The translations under genes were made by a program, and so were the position numbers. From Epinephelus fuscoguttatus (lineage: Eukaryota; Chordata; Actinopteri; Perciformes; Serranidae): 64,000 nt of DNA. The first letter of the stretch is position 1, and each line of letters begins with the position of its first letter. Positions 20,301 through 31,388 of this stretch are shown here, piece by piece. Location of the stretch: the NCBI RefSeq assembly GCF_011397635.1, contig NC_064763.1:25805437-25869436 (forward strand), written 5' to 3'. The notes beneath the pieces are model-generated. The model saw nothing but the letters and a program-made list of their open reading frames with translations. It had not been told where the DNA came from and made no database searches.

Positions 20301-23300
20301 TCTGCATACAATTGATCTTCACAGTTGATTTCTGTTTTTACTAATATAGTACTTCAATTACCACATTGAGGAATTTTGAACGTCACACATTCACTGGATG
20401 CTTACCTACTTGTATGTGTACATCAAAGACGGGAGTAATACCCAATTTGTGTGTTGCATCAGAAGTGGAGTTTGGAAGTGGGAATCTTGCAGTGTACAGA
20501 GTTAATTCCAGAAAGATTTGCCAGACAGTCAAATACACGAATCTGCACCACCTGAAGTGTTAAACCTCGTGGATGGTCATCATTCCCATTGAGCAGAACG
20601 AAGAGGAGCCAAAATACTTCTTGCACTTCATACAGTGCATCAAAGTACTGGAATTTTCATTCTTCATGAAAACTTAGAGGACACATTCAGACATCCATCA
20701 AGCATTAACCATGTCATGGCCGGAGAATCATCTTGAAGTATTTTGATGAAATGCACCAGCGATCATAATGTCGACTTTTGCATGCGTCTGCGACCTCAAA
20801 GCAATTATTTGGCCTTCTCTGTTGTAATCATATCTACAATGCCTGCAGTGAAAAGGGCCTTGATGTGTCATTGTGAAAAGCTGGGAAAAAATAATGTATG
20901 AAGTGGCTGAGAACGCAAAAGAAGACTCTTCATCAAACTTTAAAAGTGACAAGACACAAATATGAAACAAGACCAACTTAAGAAAAGGGATTTTAAACAG
21001 ATGAATACATGAAGAAAAGAGTGACCAGAATTCTAACTTGATGCTACATAGAGAGAGAAGCAAGATCTGTTTGGTCCCGCCTCTGTTATATTCTTCACCT
21101 GGTATGCATTTGTGCCAGACCCACAGGTCAGCATGTGCTGTGGTCAGTTCCTGTGTCTAATCTGACGTGTGACCCAAAATCAAAATATTCAGTAGCCATC
21201 TTACAAGGCGAAGTGACAAAGTCCACAGCACCCAAAGTCTAACCCAAACCAGCATATCTCAGCCTGTGAAGACATTGCCTATTATGATGGACAAAAGATA
21301 GTCAACTCTCTGCACTTTATCTGCTGTAACTTAAAACTACTGTATGAAGAGGACAGCGTTCGCTCCTTGACTGTATTTTACTTCAGAACCGATCAGATGA
21401 CCATCTTCATTAACCCCTGCTTTTTCCTTCATCACGCCCAATGCCCTAAATGTTAAGAAGAGAAGGCGATCTAAAGGAGTAGAAGTCTCACTTGTGGGCA
21501 CTGCAAAGCCTTTGGTCAGTTGCCTTGAAACCTGAAACCGTGTTAATGGGCCGACAAACACCGGATCGTCTCTTTAACACCACTGCACAGCTATGGAGAA
21601 GAAGCTTTGAAGCTGACGACGTCACCATCTTGGATATATTCAGTTCAGCACCACAGCTGTCTCCAAGATTCAAGTCCCATGAAACCTTTTGGATGACGAT
21701 GATTGAAGACAACTAAGGAAATGACAAGAAACGTCCTGATGGAAAAAAACCCTCTGAAGTTCACTCTGACGGTGAAAACAAAGCATTGTCCTCCTGCACT
21801 TCTGAGAGAGGAATCATAGAAGATTTGGTGATGTGATCTAGACCGATATCTTAAAGTTGTCTCCAAGATTTGCCAGCTCTAACGATCACTGAGTAAATGG
21901 AGAGCGCTCAGATTGATTCAGGGTACAAAAATAGGAGTAAAGAAGCATGGACATTCCATGGTTTTTGTAAGTACCAATGTGATGAGTGGCTTTATGATCA
22001 TTTGTCTGCCTGCAAAACAGTGCTGTTCATTACTGGTTTAAATTGTATTACTTCTAAGAGTTCACAAGGTGATTTAATCTCTTACTTTTTTCCTTTTAAA
22101 CACAGTGAAAACATGAATGACGTTATTTTTATGTAACCAGACCATATTTAAGATGTTCATACACTGATGTACACCTTATACTGTGATAGAAATGCTGATG
22201 TCATTAACACTGTCTCCACTTATCTTTCCCCAGATCTTCTCCCATAGAGAAACGTGACCTTGTTGTTTTGTCCCACTGGCCACCTGGGCCGAGCTCCTCC
22301 TCTAAAGATGGCTCACCTATGAAAGATCGCAGCCCAAAGCCAAAGAGCGGTAAGTCAGTTCTTTTCCCTCAACCAGTATCGAATGTACAAATTGTTTTAC
22401 TCATTTTAGATTTCTTTATTGTTATATAGGTTTAAAACTGTCATTTAGCTGCAGGGTCTCTTCTCCTTGTTGTAGAACACGGTTCAGATCAAGAGGGGGC
22501 ATCGAACAGCCGACTCTCAAAGACAAATGATTCCAGATCATCGCCTGAAGACCGAAGACGTGGCTATATGGATAAGAGAGTGTTTAGGTACATTTCATAG
22601 AATCAGCTTTTCTCAGTGTTTTAAACAAGGTTGTTTCATTAGGGAGTACAGTGTTTTCCAGTATGTGAAATGTAAGCTTTATGCAGTATTTCTGATGTTC
22701 CTTTATATCTTTACAGGCCATTTAATGTGATGCAGGACAACCAGAGACCTGGGAGGCCTTTCAGGAGACCAGGACCCATGCAGGTGAGTGAAACATTGAT
22801 TGCGTAAGGCCGTGCAGAGCATATGCCTCTGTATATTATCATTTACAAAGAATTGGTGGTCACAAGCAAAGTGTACATACTTTAAAACAGAGTCCTATGT
22901 CTCGATTCTGAAATATTTCATTATATTCAGGTGTTATGCAAAAGCAAATCTGACTTAATGAAAGGGAGTGAGCTGTCAGTATAGGTCTGAAACTTCATTT
23001 TTGTAAATTCGGCCTATGAAGGCACAATGATTAACACATCTTTTTCCGCCTCCTGGATGTGTATTGGCCTCATAAATTGGAGCTCTACAGTTACAGTCGA
23101 ACTCATAACAGTAAACAACCACTTAAATACGTCAGCTTGCTTGTTTTGACAGATATAAACCCATTCAGCTTTGTATTGTGATCCCAGGACAGTGGTGTAA
23201 ATATATATCTACACTGGCACGGTATTGTTTTAATTTTAGATGTTACAGGAATAAATGAAGCCTACTGTTTGTACTCAGCCTTTGTTGTGTTTTACAGAGA

Positions 23301-23607
23301 CCAAGGTTTATGGGTGGTCCAAGGAAGCCTGGCCCTGAACTGTCTGGAAATGTTAGACGACCACTCATGGTATGTAGACCCTCTTCAGAGATCACCCAGT
23401 GTGTCTGGGAAATGTGACATGGCTTTCTTCACAACTAATATTTTTATTTCTTATGTGTTTCATAAGGAGAGCCTAGTGCCTCGTCCCTTCCCAAATCAGA
23501 GGCCAGTGTTCAGAAAAAGTCACAGTATCATGTCCAAATATCGCACCATGAGAGTGATGCGTCAGCGAGCACCTTACAACCGAGGGCCCAACCAGCAACG
23601 CTGGTGA
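17360..23607 (+). CDS. bclaf3: BCLAF1 and THRAP3 family member 3, complete
   Basis: Nuclear arginine/serine-rich protein of the THRAP3/BCLAF1 family; relatives act in mRNA processing and transcription, this member is poorly studied. Coding exons: 17360-17400, 17605-18324, 18647-19285, 22234-22349, 22476-22587, 22717-22783, 23298-23369, 23467-23607; all phases agree and give 635 residues. Starts [19 protein letters not shown]. Two large exons are rich in RS, SPR, PHP and HRSPSPRH-type segments ([17 protein letters not shown]). The second carries [20 protein letters not shown] and basic patches. The last exons hold [22 protein letters not shown] and a basic C-terminus ending RGPNQQRW. The family call rests on composition, architecture and on lying between map7d2 and an SH3KBP1-like gene, as on human Xp22.12. 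Introns interrupt codons consistently. Confidence 0.85.
19286..22233 (+). other. bclaf3: 2.9-kb bclaf3 intron, unassigned
   Basis: Donor ACACAG|GTACGG and acceptor CCCCAG|ATCTTC. The interior has few recognisable repeats. Several short open stretches exist on both strands (for example 21492-21716 plus, 20728-21063 minus) but none matches a family I know and none has a convincing exon border. See findings for the 21.3-21.9 kb part. Confidence 0.5.
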
Positions 23608-24355
23608 TAACTTCTGGTAAGTTATGGTGATGTGTCGCTGTGAGGGGGCAGCAAGGCAATTTCGAGTAGGCCTATTTATTACTTCAAATGGATCGGCTGT
23701 CTTATTTATTCACTGTAAAGAAATCTTTAGTCATCATAACAAAGCAACCTGTAAGTAACTTAATAAGGTCTTTAAGAAATGTATTTAAATGAGTTTTTTT
23801 TCTTGATCACAGCACATCTTTGGTGTCCTGCAGACGTGATCCCAGAAAAGGCAGAACAATCTCATCAAGATCTTTCTCACACTACAATCCCAACCTGCCT
23901 GTATATTGTGGAAGTGTTGTTGCTTACATTTGTTCTCTGGTACAGGTGTTTCATTTGCATCTTTGAAATATTACAGTACCTTTCTTTGAGAGTATTTTGT
24001 AAAATATGCCATTACATGACACAGTCCTGCTTTTTTTTTTTCTTGTGTGTAATTATTTGGGAGTGACTGCTTATGATCTTGGCAGTGTTCATTTTACTGA
24101 AATAGTTTTAACTTTTTCGTAGTTTACCAGCAGCAATATGTTTCAGGTTTGTGAAGTCCAAGAAACGTTTACTTTGGTATCTCAACTTTACATTTTGTAA
24201 AGACTTATCACATGAAATGTCCTGTTTGATTAATCATGGGTGTTTTGACTAAGAACGGTAGCTTGTCCAATGACACTTAGCTACTACTTGTAAAAGTTGT
24301 ATAATCACATGTTCAGTTTACTGTCTTGAAATAAAACAGATTTAACAAGCTCTTT
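23608..24355 (+). other. bclaf3: 3' UTR of bclaf3, possibly spliced, poly(A) signal at 24330
   Basis: Ten bases after the stop is a donor-like AACTTCTG|GTAAGTTA and a possible acceptor GATCACAG at 23805-23812, so the 3' UTR may contain an intron. AATAAA at 24330-24335 is followed by a U-rich stretch, a reasonable end for the transcript. Confidence 0.5.
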
Positions 24356-24477
24356 TTGAATTATTTTTCTTTTGCTCACAGATTTGAACAAAGGACAGAA
24401 TGACTTAATCAGTAATACTGCTGTAAAGACTCATAAACCTAAAAGAAATAATTTTTTTATAATTGTGAGGTGCTTAG

Positions 24478-25115
24478 AGTTTCCCCTAAAATTGAAGACT
24501 AGGTCACTGTAAAGATAAAAGTTATGAACAGAGCATTTTAGACCTTAAAAGAGCTCCTGAGGTGAAAAATTGTTAGTAGCTGGGAGGACTTCTACGAGGT
24601 TTAAGAGTTTTTAAACAAAGGGGAAAATGGCAGTAAGACGAAGAGGTAGGAGAACTATTCTCCAAACACTGGACGACTGAGTAAATGAAATGCTACGGAT
24701 TTGATCGTGCAGGAATATTTGTGGTCGTTGTTGCATTTTTTCATATTTCCCACCTAATGCAGTAATGTTAGAACACCAGAAATGAAAAATGCATCAGTGC
24801 AGCAGTGATGACTTGGGTCTGTCTCAACTTTCCATCAGCAGAGTGATCACACTAACAATGACAACACTTTCACAATCAGCAGTTCATTTAATCTCCACTG
24901 GGCATCCACACCTTGCAGGCTCATAAAGGGGTGTGTCTGTGACAACCAATCACATCTGTTAAAAGAACGCATCATACCTAGTAATGGGGTCAACCACACC
25001 TCCTCACTTAGGTAAAAGTTTCTGTGCCTTCCTTGCTTAGAGCTGCTCTGAGAACTTTCCTAAATCACTCCTAAGCTAGGACTCAGAGTATTCGCAGAAG
25101 TTTTGTGAAGGTTTT
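24478..25115 (+). mobile_element. PIF/Harbinger-derived deletion remnant
   Basis: An ATG GCA GTA AGA CGA AGA start (24626) gives MAVRRRGRRTILQTLDD, and further on a separate frame gives SQLSISRVITLTMTTLSQSA, which resembles the helix-turn-helix block of Harbinger transposases (usually LSQ.SVSRVI..TL.ALS). The flanks carry words typical of a common fish Harbinger3N-type repeat, such as GGACTCAGAGTATTCGC near 25080. Frame broken; non-autonomous. Ends are approximate. Confidence 0.55.
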
Positions 25116-25539
25116 TTTCTTTAGCTTAAGTAACATTACAGATATGGCAATATATTTATAGTCTGTTTTTTGGAAGTAATTGGTCAGACAACTTTATTCC
25201 CTCATTTAAAGAGAGTCTGTCTTCATCATGTTCAAATGACTGATGATATAAGATACTTTATAGATAAAGGAGAAGTGATTTCAGGATATTGCAGAATTCC
25301 CTGAAAATACTTGAAGTCATACTTAAGCAATTTAGTACTTGCCTGTCCATTAAATTGGAGAAGAGAAATTCTGAGCATGAATGGTCAAAATTGAAGTAGC
25401 AGGGGCGGAGATATTCTGACCTATAGCAAAGAGCATGGATACCAAGAGGCGAAGCTCCGTTGAATTTCTGCCAACAGCCACTAGGGGTGCTACCGCCATT
25501 TTGGACTGTTGAGCTTGGACTGTTGCGCCCAGACAACAT

Positions 25540-25690
25540 GCAAGATGTCAAGGAGAGAGGAGAAAAAAAGTAAAAGAAAATAGTGTAGTGCAATTAACTG
25601 CAACAACTATCGGTGGAACACTCCGCACCTGGCCTTCCACCATTTCCCAAAGGATCCCGACAGAGGTGTACGTTTTAAAGTGTTTTAATA
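25540..25690 (+). pseudogene. THAP zinc-finger fragment (P-element-like or THAP-gene relic)
   Basis: ATG at 25545 reads MSRREEKKSKRK, a stop, then C-SAINCNNYRWNTPHLAFHHFP-KDPDRGVRFKVF (hyphens mine). The C-x4-C spacing and the HxFPKDP motif are the signature of the first half of a THAP domain. The rest of the domain and any transposase are missing. It could come from a P-type DNA transposon or from a host THAP gene copy. Clearly not functional as it stands. Confidence 0.5.
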
Positions 25691-25724
25691 TCAATTTAAT
25701 ATGCCAGTTTTGGTGGGAAGATAA

Positions 25725-25795
25725 TGTGTGTGTACACACACACACACACATATACATATATATATATATATATATATCACTATATATATCACTAG
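25725..25795. repeat. Compound (GT/AC)n-(TA)n microsatellite
   Basis: TGTGTGTGTACACACACACA passes directly into about 11 TA units and a second short TATATATC block. It can fold on itself and is likely unstable in length. Confidence 0.9.
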
Positions 25796-26158
25796 TTGGG
25801 GTCAAGCTTACTGGTTCCTACATTTCCCATAATGCAATTTAGTAGAGAATTTTTTAATCATATCCCATTCCTCCTAAATACCCATTTCTTTCAAGCTTCA
25901 TACCTCCAGTTTGTAACTCAGACTTTCTGTCAAAGTCTTTGGTACAAGCTGAGATAACCCTGATGACAGTGTCAGGGTCATTTAAAAAAAACTTTGCAAT
26001 CTCCCTCCAGAGCCATAGAAGACATTATGTAACTGACTTCACTGGCTGGATCACACTCCTTGTGATCAACGAACCGGACCTTATGTGTAACATCAGTGGA
26101 GTGTCACTGTCAGTTTAGGAAGCATTACGAAAAGCTGATCAAGACGCTTGTAAGGCGT

Positions 26159-26461
26159 AGTTCCCAACTGGTAGGTTGCGGCCTAAATGTGGGTTGTGGG
26201 TCCATTCTGAATGGACTGCAAACAAGTCAAGTTTATAAAAAAAACAATATTTACTTTTAAGTACAGTGAATTTCCAGCAAAAAGCTTTTATTTTAAAGTA
26301 TTGTTTTCTGCTGTAAAGTGAGTGACTAATGGACAGCTACTTGACAGAGACAACCAACTAGCTTGACAACATGGCCAAACCCAGGTATGAGTGTGGACCC
26401 CAAACTAATTACTAAAGAGAAATCTGGACCCTGTGGGTGGACCACTTGGGATCCACTGTTC
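26159..26461. mobile_element. hAT-like non-autonomous element with 8-bp near-match target duplication
   Basis: Flanks TAAGGCGT (26151-26158) and TAAGGTAT (26462-26469) match at six of eight positions, as for an old 8-bp hAT duplication. The ends AGTTCCCAACTGG and CCACTTGGGATCCACTGTTC are imperfect inverted copies. The phrase about a 'ttgcggcc...gggttgtgggtc' core is typical of a frequent fish hAT MITE. Confidence 0.6.
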
Positions 26462-26549
26462 TAAGGTATCACAATGAAGGCAAATCCTCACCCTCACTGC
26501 TTTCTCTCTCCTGCCCAGTTTAAACATCACTTCTTGTGTAACTGCACTC

Positions 26550-26765
26550 GAGTTTGTCCCTTTAAAACCACCCCTCGCCCTTCAGCCTGTGATAGCCTTT
26601 GCTCTGCCCTGGTGATATTTGTGAGCAGCAGAGTGGAGCTAAACTTAGCTCTGACAGTACCACTCCTCATCACAACATACTCTGCAGAGCACAGTGGGTT
26701 ACAATGGATGGTGTCGCATTACCACAGATGCTGCTGTATCTCAGCAGTGACGCTGGCCAAACAAG
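26550..26765 (+). other. Possible non-coding first exon of the SH3KBP1-like gene
   Basis: The stretch ends in a strong donor, AACAAG|GTGAGT, at 26765/26766, and an acceptor (CTCTGCAG, ending 27169) lies just upstream of the ATG at 27216. The long open frame over this block is not in frame with that ATG after splicing, so I treat it as untranslated. No direct evidence of transcription. Confidence 0.35.
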
Positions 26766-27215
26766 GTGAGTGTGTGCCCCAGATCCTTTCCTGTTACTGA
26801 CAATAATCTGGTAATTAGTTTAATATGTCTACTAATGATTGTACAGTATAATCTGTCACTGTGCTCCTTTCTTCCAGCATGTGTGGCACATTTGTTCCCT
26901 GCTGTGGCATGAGAGAAACAGCTGCCTCTGCCAAATTTAGTTTAGCCTACTTTGATAAAGAATGATCTGAGTTTAATGTACAAACTGAAGTTGCTGTAGT
27001 GTCAAGAAGAGCATATATGATTTAAACAAATACAGAGATTTTTTCACTTTTAATTCCTTAGGTGTAGCATGACGTGTGACTGCACTGAGCTGACTGGTTT
27101 CCGTTGATTTCTACTCCACTGACTTGCTCCAATCTGTTGTTTGTAGATGTAGACTTAAAGACTCTGCAGGTTTTTCTGTCTTTCACTCTCTCCGCTTGTA
27201 TTCCTCTCTGTCACG

Positions 27216-30041
27216 ATGGGCAACTATAGCTCAGCCCTCATTCCTGGTAAGCCTTGCAACTATTATTGTTACAACTATCTGTTGCAACATACTTTGAAAC
27301 ACTCCCATGCTTGAACGCTGCATGTTAAACAGGCTGAATGTTAATGCAGGCTTTGGGATCACAACAATGTAGGTTTCTTACTGATCAAACTGCCTGCATT
27401 CTCCATAGTGATGGGTTTAGATTAGGTTGTGGGTTCTGCAAGGTGTGTTTTAACGGCTATTTTCTGTTTTCTGCAAAGACACTGAAGAGTTTGACTCAAT
27501 TGTGTCGATCGCGGAGAAGCTGAATGAGCAGGTAGCTCATGTTGCAGATGAGAGGTTACAGTCAGAGCTTCAGAGTCTGGGAAGTATACACTTTTAATAA
27601 TAGTTACCTAAAAGTCAAATACTGAGTTAAATACGACAGTTATATCGTGACTCACTGTATGAGAATAGTGTGTGGTGTAGTGTGTTTGTGTCCCATCTGA
27701 CCTTGGGATAAATTTAACTTTTCTGAGGTGCCTCGTACACACAGCCACGTACAGTACAGTGACTACTTTAACTCCTTATTCAAAACAAGTTTAAGAGATA
27801 CTTGCCTTGTCATTAATGTGAGCTATATCTTCTGAATTTTACTTAGGGGTAATTAAGTGCCCGTTAATGTCTTTTACTTATCAGATGTCTCAAACTAGAC
27901 TTAACTTACAGGTAACACTCATGATGGAGGAGGAGAGGAAAGAAAACCAGAGCGAAGAGCTGGATTCTTCAACACTTCAAGAAAACACTCAGAAAACAAG
28001 CCAAAATGGTTCTGCTCTGCCTGTAAGATAAGATTTTAAGACTTAAAACACTTTGAAATCAAAATTAAATGAGCTGTATGCGACATTCAGAGCATATCTA
28101 TAGCCCTTTTTACACAGAGCTACGAAGTCCCTTCTTCATACCACCTTTGCCTTATTACACAGCATTGAACAACGGTGCCATCATGCTGCTCCAATGTGTG
28201 ATTTTAGACAGTATGCCAGCCTTGTGGAATCACAAGAGGTGTTACGGGCGTGACATGTAACACAAAAGCATCAGCCTCCAGTGTGACACACAACATATGT
28301 GTCTGCAGTGCCGTAATAACAATAACAATAGCATAACATGGCAGTAACAACCATTTCTCTGTCATAAGGCGACTGATCTCGCCCTCTGCTCGGGGCATAA
28401 AGAGCTTACAGAAATATTTTTCCCGTTTTGTAGACATTTTTGGCCACTGTTTTTCCTCGTTGAGTTAGCTGCTAACTGCTAAATGCTACTTTTTAAATCA
28501 CCCACGGTGGGTTGCATGAGTAACACATTGTCAAAACGTCACACCTGTGCTGCCCATGATCCTGTCCTGCTGGCTGTCCTGTTTATACTGATGTTGTTTC
28601 GGTGCTGTTACCACTTCCGATGCTGGCTTACAACGAGACATCTCAGTCCCACCTTTCCGCAATTGTACCTTTTTTTTCACAATAGCGAGGCGGCATAATT
28701 CATGAAATTCCCACCTTGAAGAGGCAGTGTAAAAGGGGCTTATGATGAAGTCTTAACTGGGATTGTCTGCACATGGCTCTCAACATGGAGGTGGCTGAGA
28801 CAAAAGCTAACAGTGCTAACCATGGCTATTGTGACAAGGCTAACATGTTAACGTGAGGGGTGGGTGTTGCTTCTGTGGCAACACCGTTCCGCCACCTTGG
28901 GTCTGGACTGCATTATGAGTGACAGCAATTGGGATACACACACAGGGACTCACATGCACTAACATGCACGTGTGACCAAACTCTACCACAACAAAGAACA
29001 GAGAAACTTGGACTGCAACACACACAGAGAGGGAGCGTGGCTTCACTCTCTGCTCATGTCGTCAAATAGCAAATAGTCATTTTCTGCTATGTCAGCACTC
29101 TAAATGTCGTATACAGCACCTTTAATATTTCACATTGTTGTCAGACAGTAATGTTGGGTTATTCTCTAAAGGTAGCAGCATCCAAAAGTGTGCCCACAAA
29201 GTCCTTCACCTCCCTGTTACCAAAGGCTCTCTCTGCTGTACTTCATCCGACTCTGGCCCCTGGTCCCAACTCTGACCCGCAGGCGAACAGGAATCCACCT
29301 AACCTGGAACAACTGCAGACAGAGCTGAAAGAGCTGAAGGGGCAGTTTGAAGTGATGAAGTGTCAGCACAAGTATGGCTTTGTCAGTGTCAAAATCTATG
29401 TCCAGATTTTATTTCAATCTCAGCCTGGTGGGTGACATTTGCATCATTGGCTTTTTTTATGCGAGCCAACTCTAGACTTTTGGGGGCCCTGAGTGGATTT
29501 GGTTTGGGGGCCCTCCTCATTGTAACATGTTGCCACTTCATGTGGCATTGAACCAACTTGTGTATTAGTGTAAGCGCAGGTAATGTACAAATAAGCATGT
29601 AGACTAAAGTGGCCTACAAGCATCTTTATCTTTAAAAGGACTAAATACAGTATTTGTCTATTACATCCCAACCCGTTGAGTGTTCCTTCTTAGGGCCTTT
29701 TGCTTGATCTGGTTAACGATTGATGCATATATTAGTGATATGGTTAAGTTTTTTACTACACTAATCTGACAATATCTTGTGTTCCAGCAAAGAAATTAAA
29801 CTGCTGATGAGTGAGCTTGATGAGGAAAAAAGGATTCGCTTGACTTTACAGGTAAAGAAACAAAGACATCCATAGGCTACAGTGTGGCTGCCAGACTGTG
29901 CTAAAGCAGTGACTCTCAACCTATGTGGAATGATTTCAAGGGGACAATATTAGATTTTGTCCAGCAGTTGCAGTCATGGTTTAATCTTTTGTTTTGTTTT
30001 AGATGGAGATTCAACGAATGAAGAAGCGCATGTCTAAATGA
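27216..30041 (+). CDS. Short SH3KBP1/CIN85-like protein: C-terminal coiled coil only, N-myristoylation motif
   Basis: Coding exons 27216-27246, 27479-27531, 27912-28022, 29172-29371, 29788-29851, 30003-30041; phases agree, 165 residues, stop TGA at 30039. Starts MGNYSSALIPDTEEFDS: Gly2 with Ser at position 6 fits the N-myristoylation consensus. Residues ~12-28 (EEFDSIVSIAEKLNEQ) recall a segment of the CIN85 middle region. The C-terminal ~55 residues form a heptad-rich helix ending NKEIKLLMSELDEEKRIRL then TLQMEIQRMKKRMSK, the trimerising coiled coil of CIN85/CD2AP. Full-length CIN85 has three SH3 domains and ~660 residues and organises endocytic and signalling complexes; no SH3 exon occurs between bclaf3 and this gene. 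In humans SH3KBP1 follows BCLAF3 in the same orientation, so this sits exactly where SH3KBP1 should be. Likely a remodelled duplicate retaining a short-isoform structure. Confidence 0.8.
28065..29125. mobile_element. TTAA-flanked element with another element nested inside (outer part)
   Basis: Bounded by TTAA at 28065-28068 and 29122-29125. Inverted ends: TTAAATGAGCTGTATGCGAC and, from the other side, TTAAAGGTGCTGTATACGAC. TTAA duplications point to piggyBac- or Kolobok-type elements. No transposase frame. It lies in the third intron of the SH3KBP1-like gene and is split by the element at 28098-28744. Ends resemble those of 58862-59450. Confidence 0.65.
28098..28744. mobile_element. Inner MITE inserted into the TTAA element
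   Basis: Ends CTATAGCCCTTTTTACAC and GTGTAAAAGGGGCTTATG are inverted copies. About 650 bp without coding capacity. Its position inside the TTAA-bounded repeat gives the order of insertion: this one is younger. Confidence 0.6.
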
Positions 30042-30715
30042 GTGGAGAACTTCAGCATCTTCACAGACAAGTTTTAAAGGCCCTGTTGCACACTTATATA
30101 TAAAAAAAAATCACCCTGGCTTTTGTTGTATTTTTTGGAAAAACATTTCACTTTAGTTTGTTGGAGTGGCAAAGGAGCCGGCCTAAAGGAATGAATGTTT
30201 TTATTAAGTACTTGCTCAAAGTGCACAGGTGAGGCACAGTGGTAGCAGACTTCAGGTTGACTGCTCCTCCTTGGAAACAAGCAGTGGATCTCAATGAGCT
30301 CAGTTTTTCTTTTTTTTTTCTGTGGATGGACTCTTAATGACTTTGGCATCTTCAGCATTCTGTTTTGGGAGAATATTTTTTAAAGTGTCGAGGTGTGTTG
30401 AAGATCATCACTTAAGAAATACTTTTTAATCACTTTTTCCTTTATCCGACCATGTGGAAAACATTTGACAGTAAGAGAAGAGGACATGAAAACGAGAGCC
30501 AGCAGTTCATCTGCAGTCATGTGGGCTCAGCTATTATTAGTTTATCGACTAATAATGTAATGTGGAGACAAACACACGGCACATGAAACTGACTGACCAA
30601 GCTGTCAGTGAATTGTTGACATGTAGAAAAAAATGTGAATTCATTAAACGTGTTACCAAATATTGACTTTTTATTAACCTTTACAGATGAATCCATATAC
30701 ACAAATAAATATTTA
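30042..30715 (+). other. 3' UTR of the SH3KBP1-like gene, poly(A) signals overlapping lipase gene end
   Basis: AATAAA at 30704-30709 can serve the plus-strand gene; TTTATT at 30670-30675 is the minus-strand AATAAA nearest the lipase stop. The two convergent transcripts would then end within tens of bases of each other or overlap. Inference from motifs only. Confidence 0.4.
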
Positions 30716-31388
30716 TAGTTACAAGTGAGGTCATATGTTACAAAATCTCCATGTATGATTAAGGAAATATCATCTAGAACATAAGTCCAGTCCTTTTAAT
30801 GAAAAAAAAAAAAAAAAACAACAGATAAAAAACAGGGATCAAAGGTTTCACTGCTTGACAATAATTGTTAATACTTTTTTTTCAGTCTTAATGAGAAATG
30901 TGTAATTCTACGAAAAATCATTTTGGTCATTTTGGTCATCTGTCTCTCTCAGCCTTACTAAATTTCAACTTAAACAAAAACTGACATTACTGGAGTGATT
31001 TTTGGAGACAAAAATTAGAGTGATTGAGAGGAAAAGTAGAAAAAAAGTCCACTTTTTTTTCCAAACAAGCCTCAATTTTGTTGTTGCAGTCACAACTGAG
31101 ATATCTTGTCATCATAAGCCATTGTCAGATGAACTGATTTTTGTGAACAAAAAGTCTAATTCACCCGACAATTAAAAGGTAAATACATTCACTTTTTGGG
31201 TAATATCGAAAAAAAACAAACAGACAAATATATTTTATGATAAAAATACATATACATAATATATTACATTTCATTTTCAGATCCCAAATGATCCCAAATG
31301 AAAAATGATTAGTCCTTATTGTTTTCCTGTACAATCTTGGAGGGACTGAAAAGTGTTTGAAATATCTGACGTGGTGTCCAATTTTGTC

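Noticed and set aside
20728-21063. 111-codon minus-strand frame in the bclaf3 intron
   Set aside because: No recognisable domain, no splice sites in phase and no start context; treated as chance.
26474-26800. 108-codon frame as a coding exon of the SH3KBP1-like gene
   Set aside because: Out of frame with the downstream ATG after splicing at its good donor; no SH3 signature (no ALYDY or WW pair). Kept only as a possible non-coding exon.
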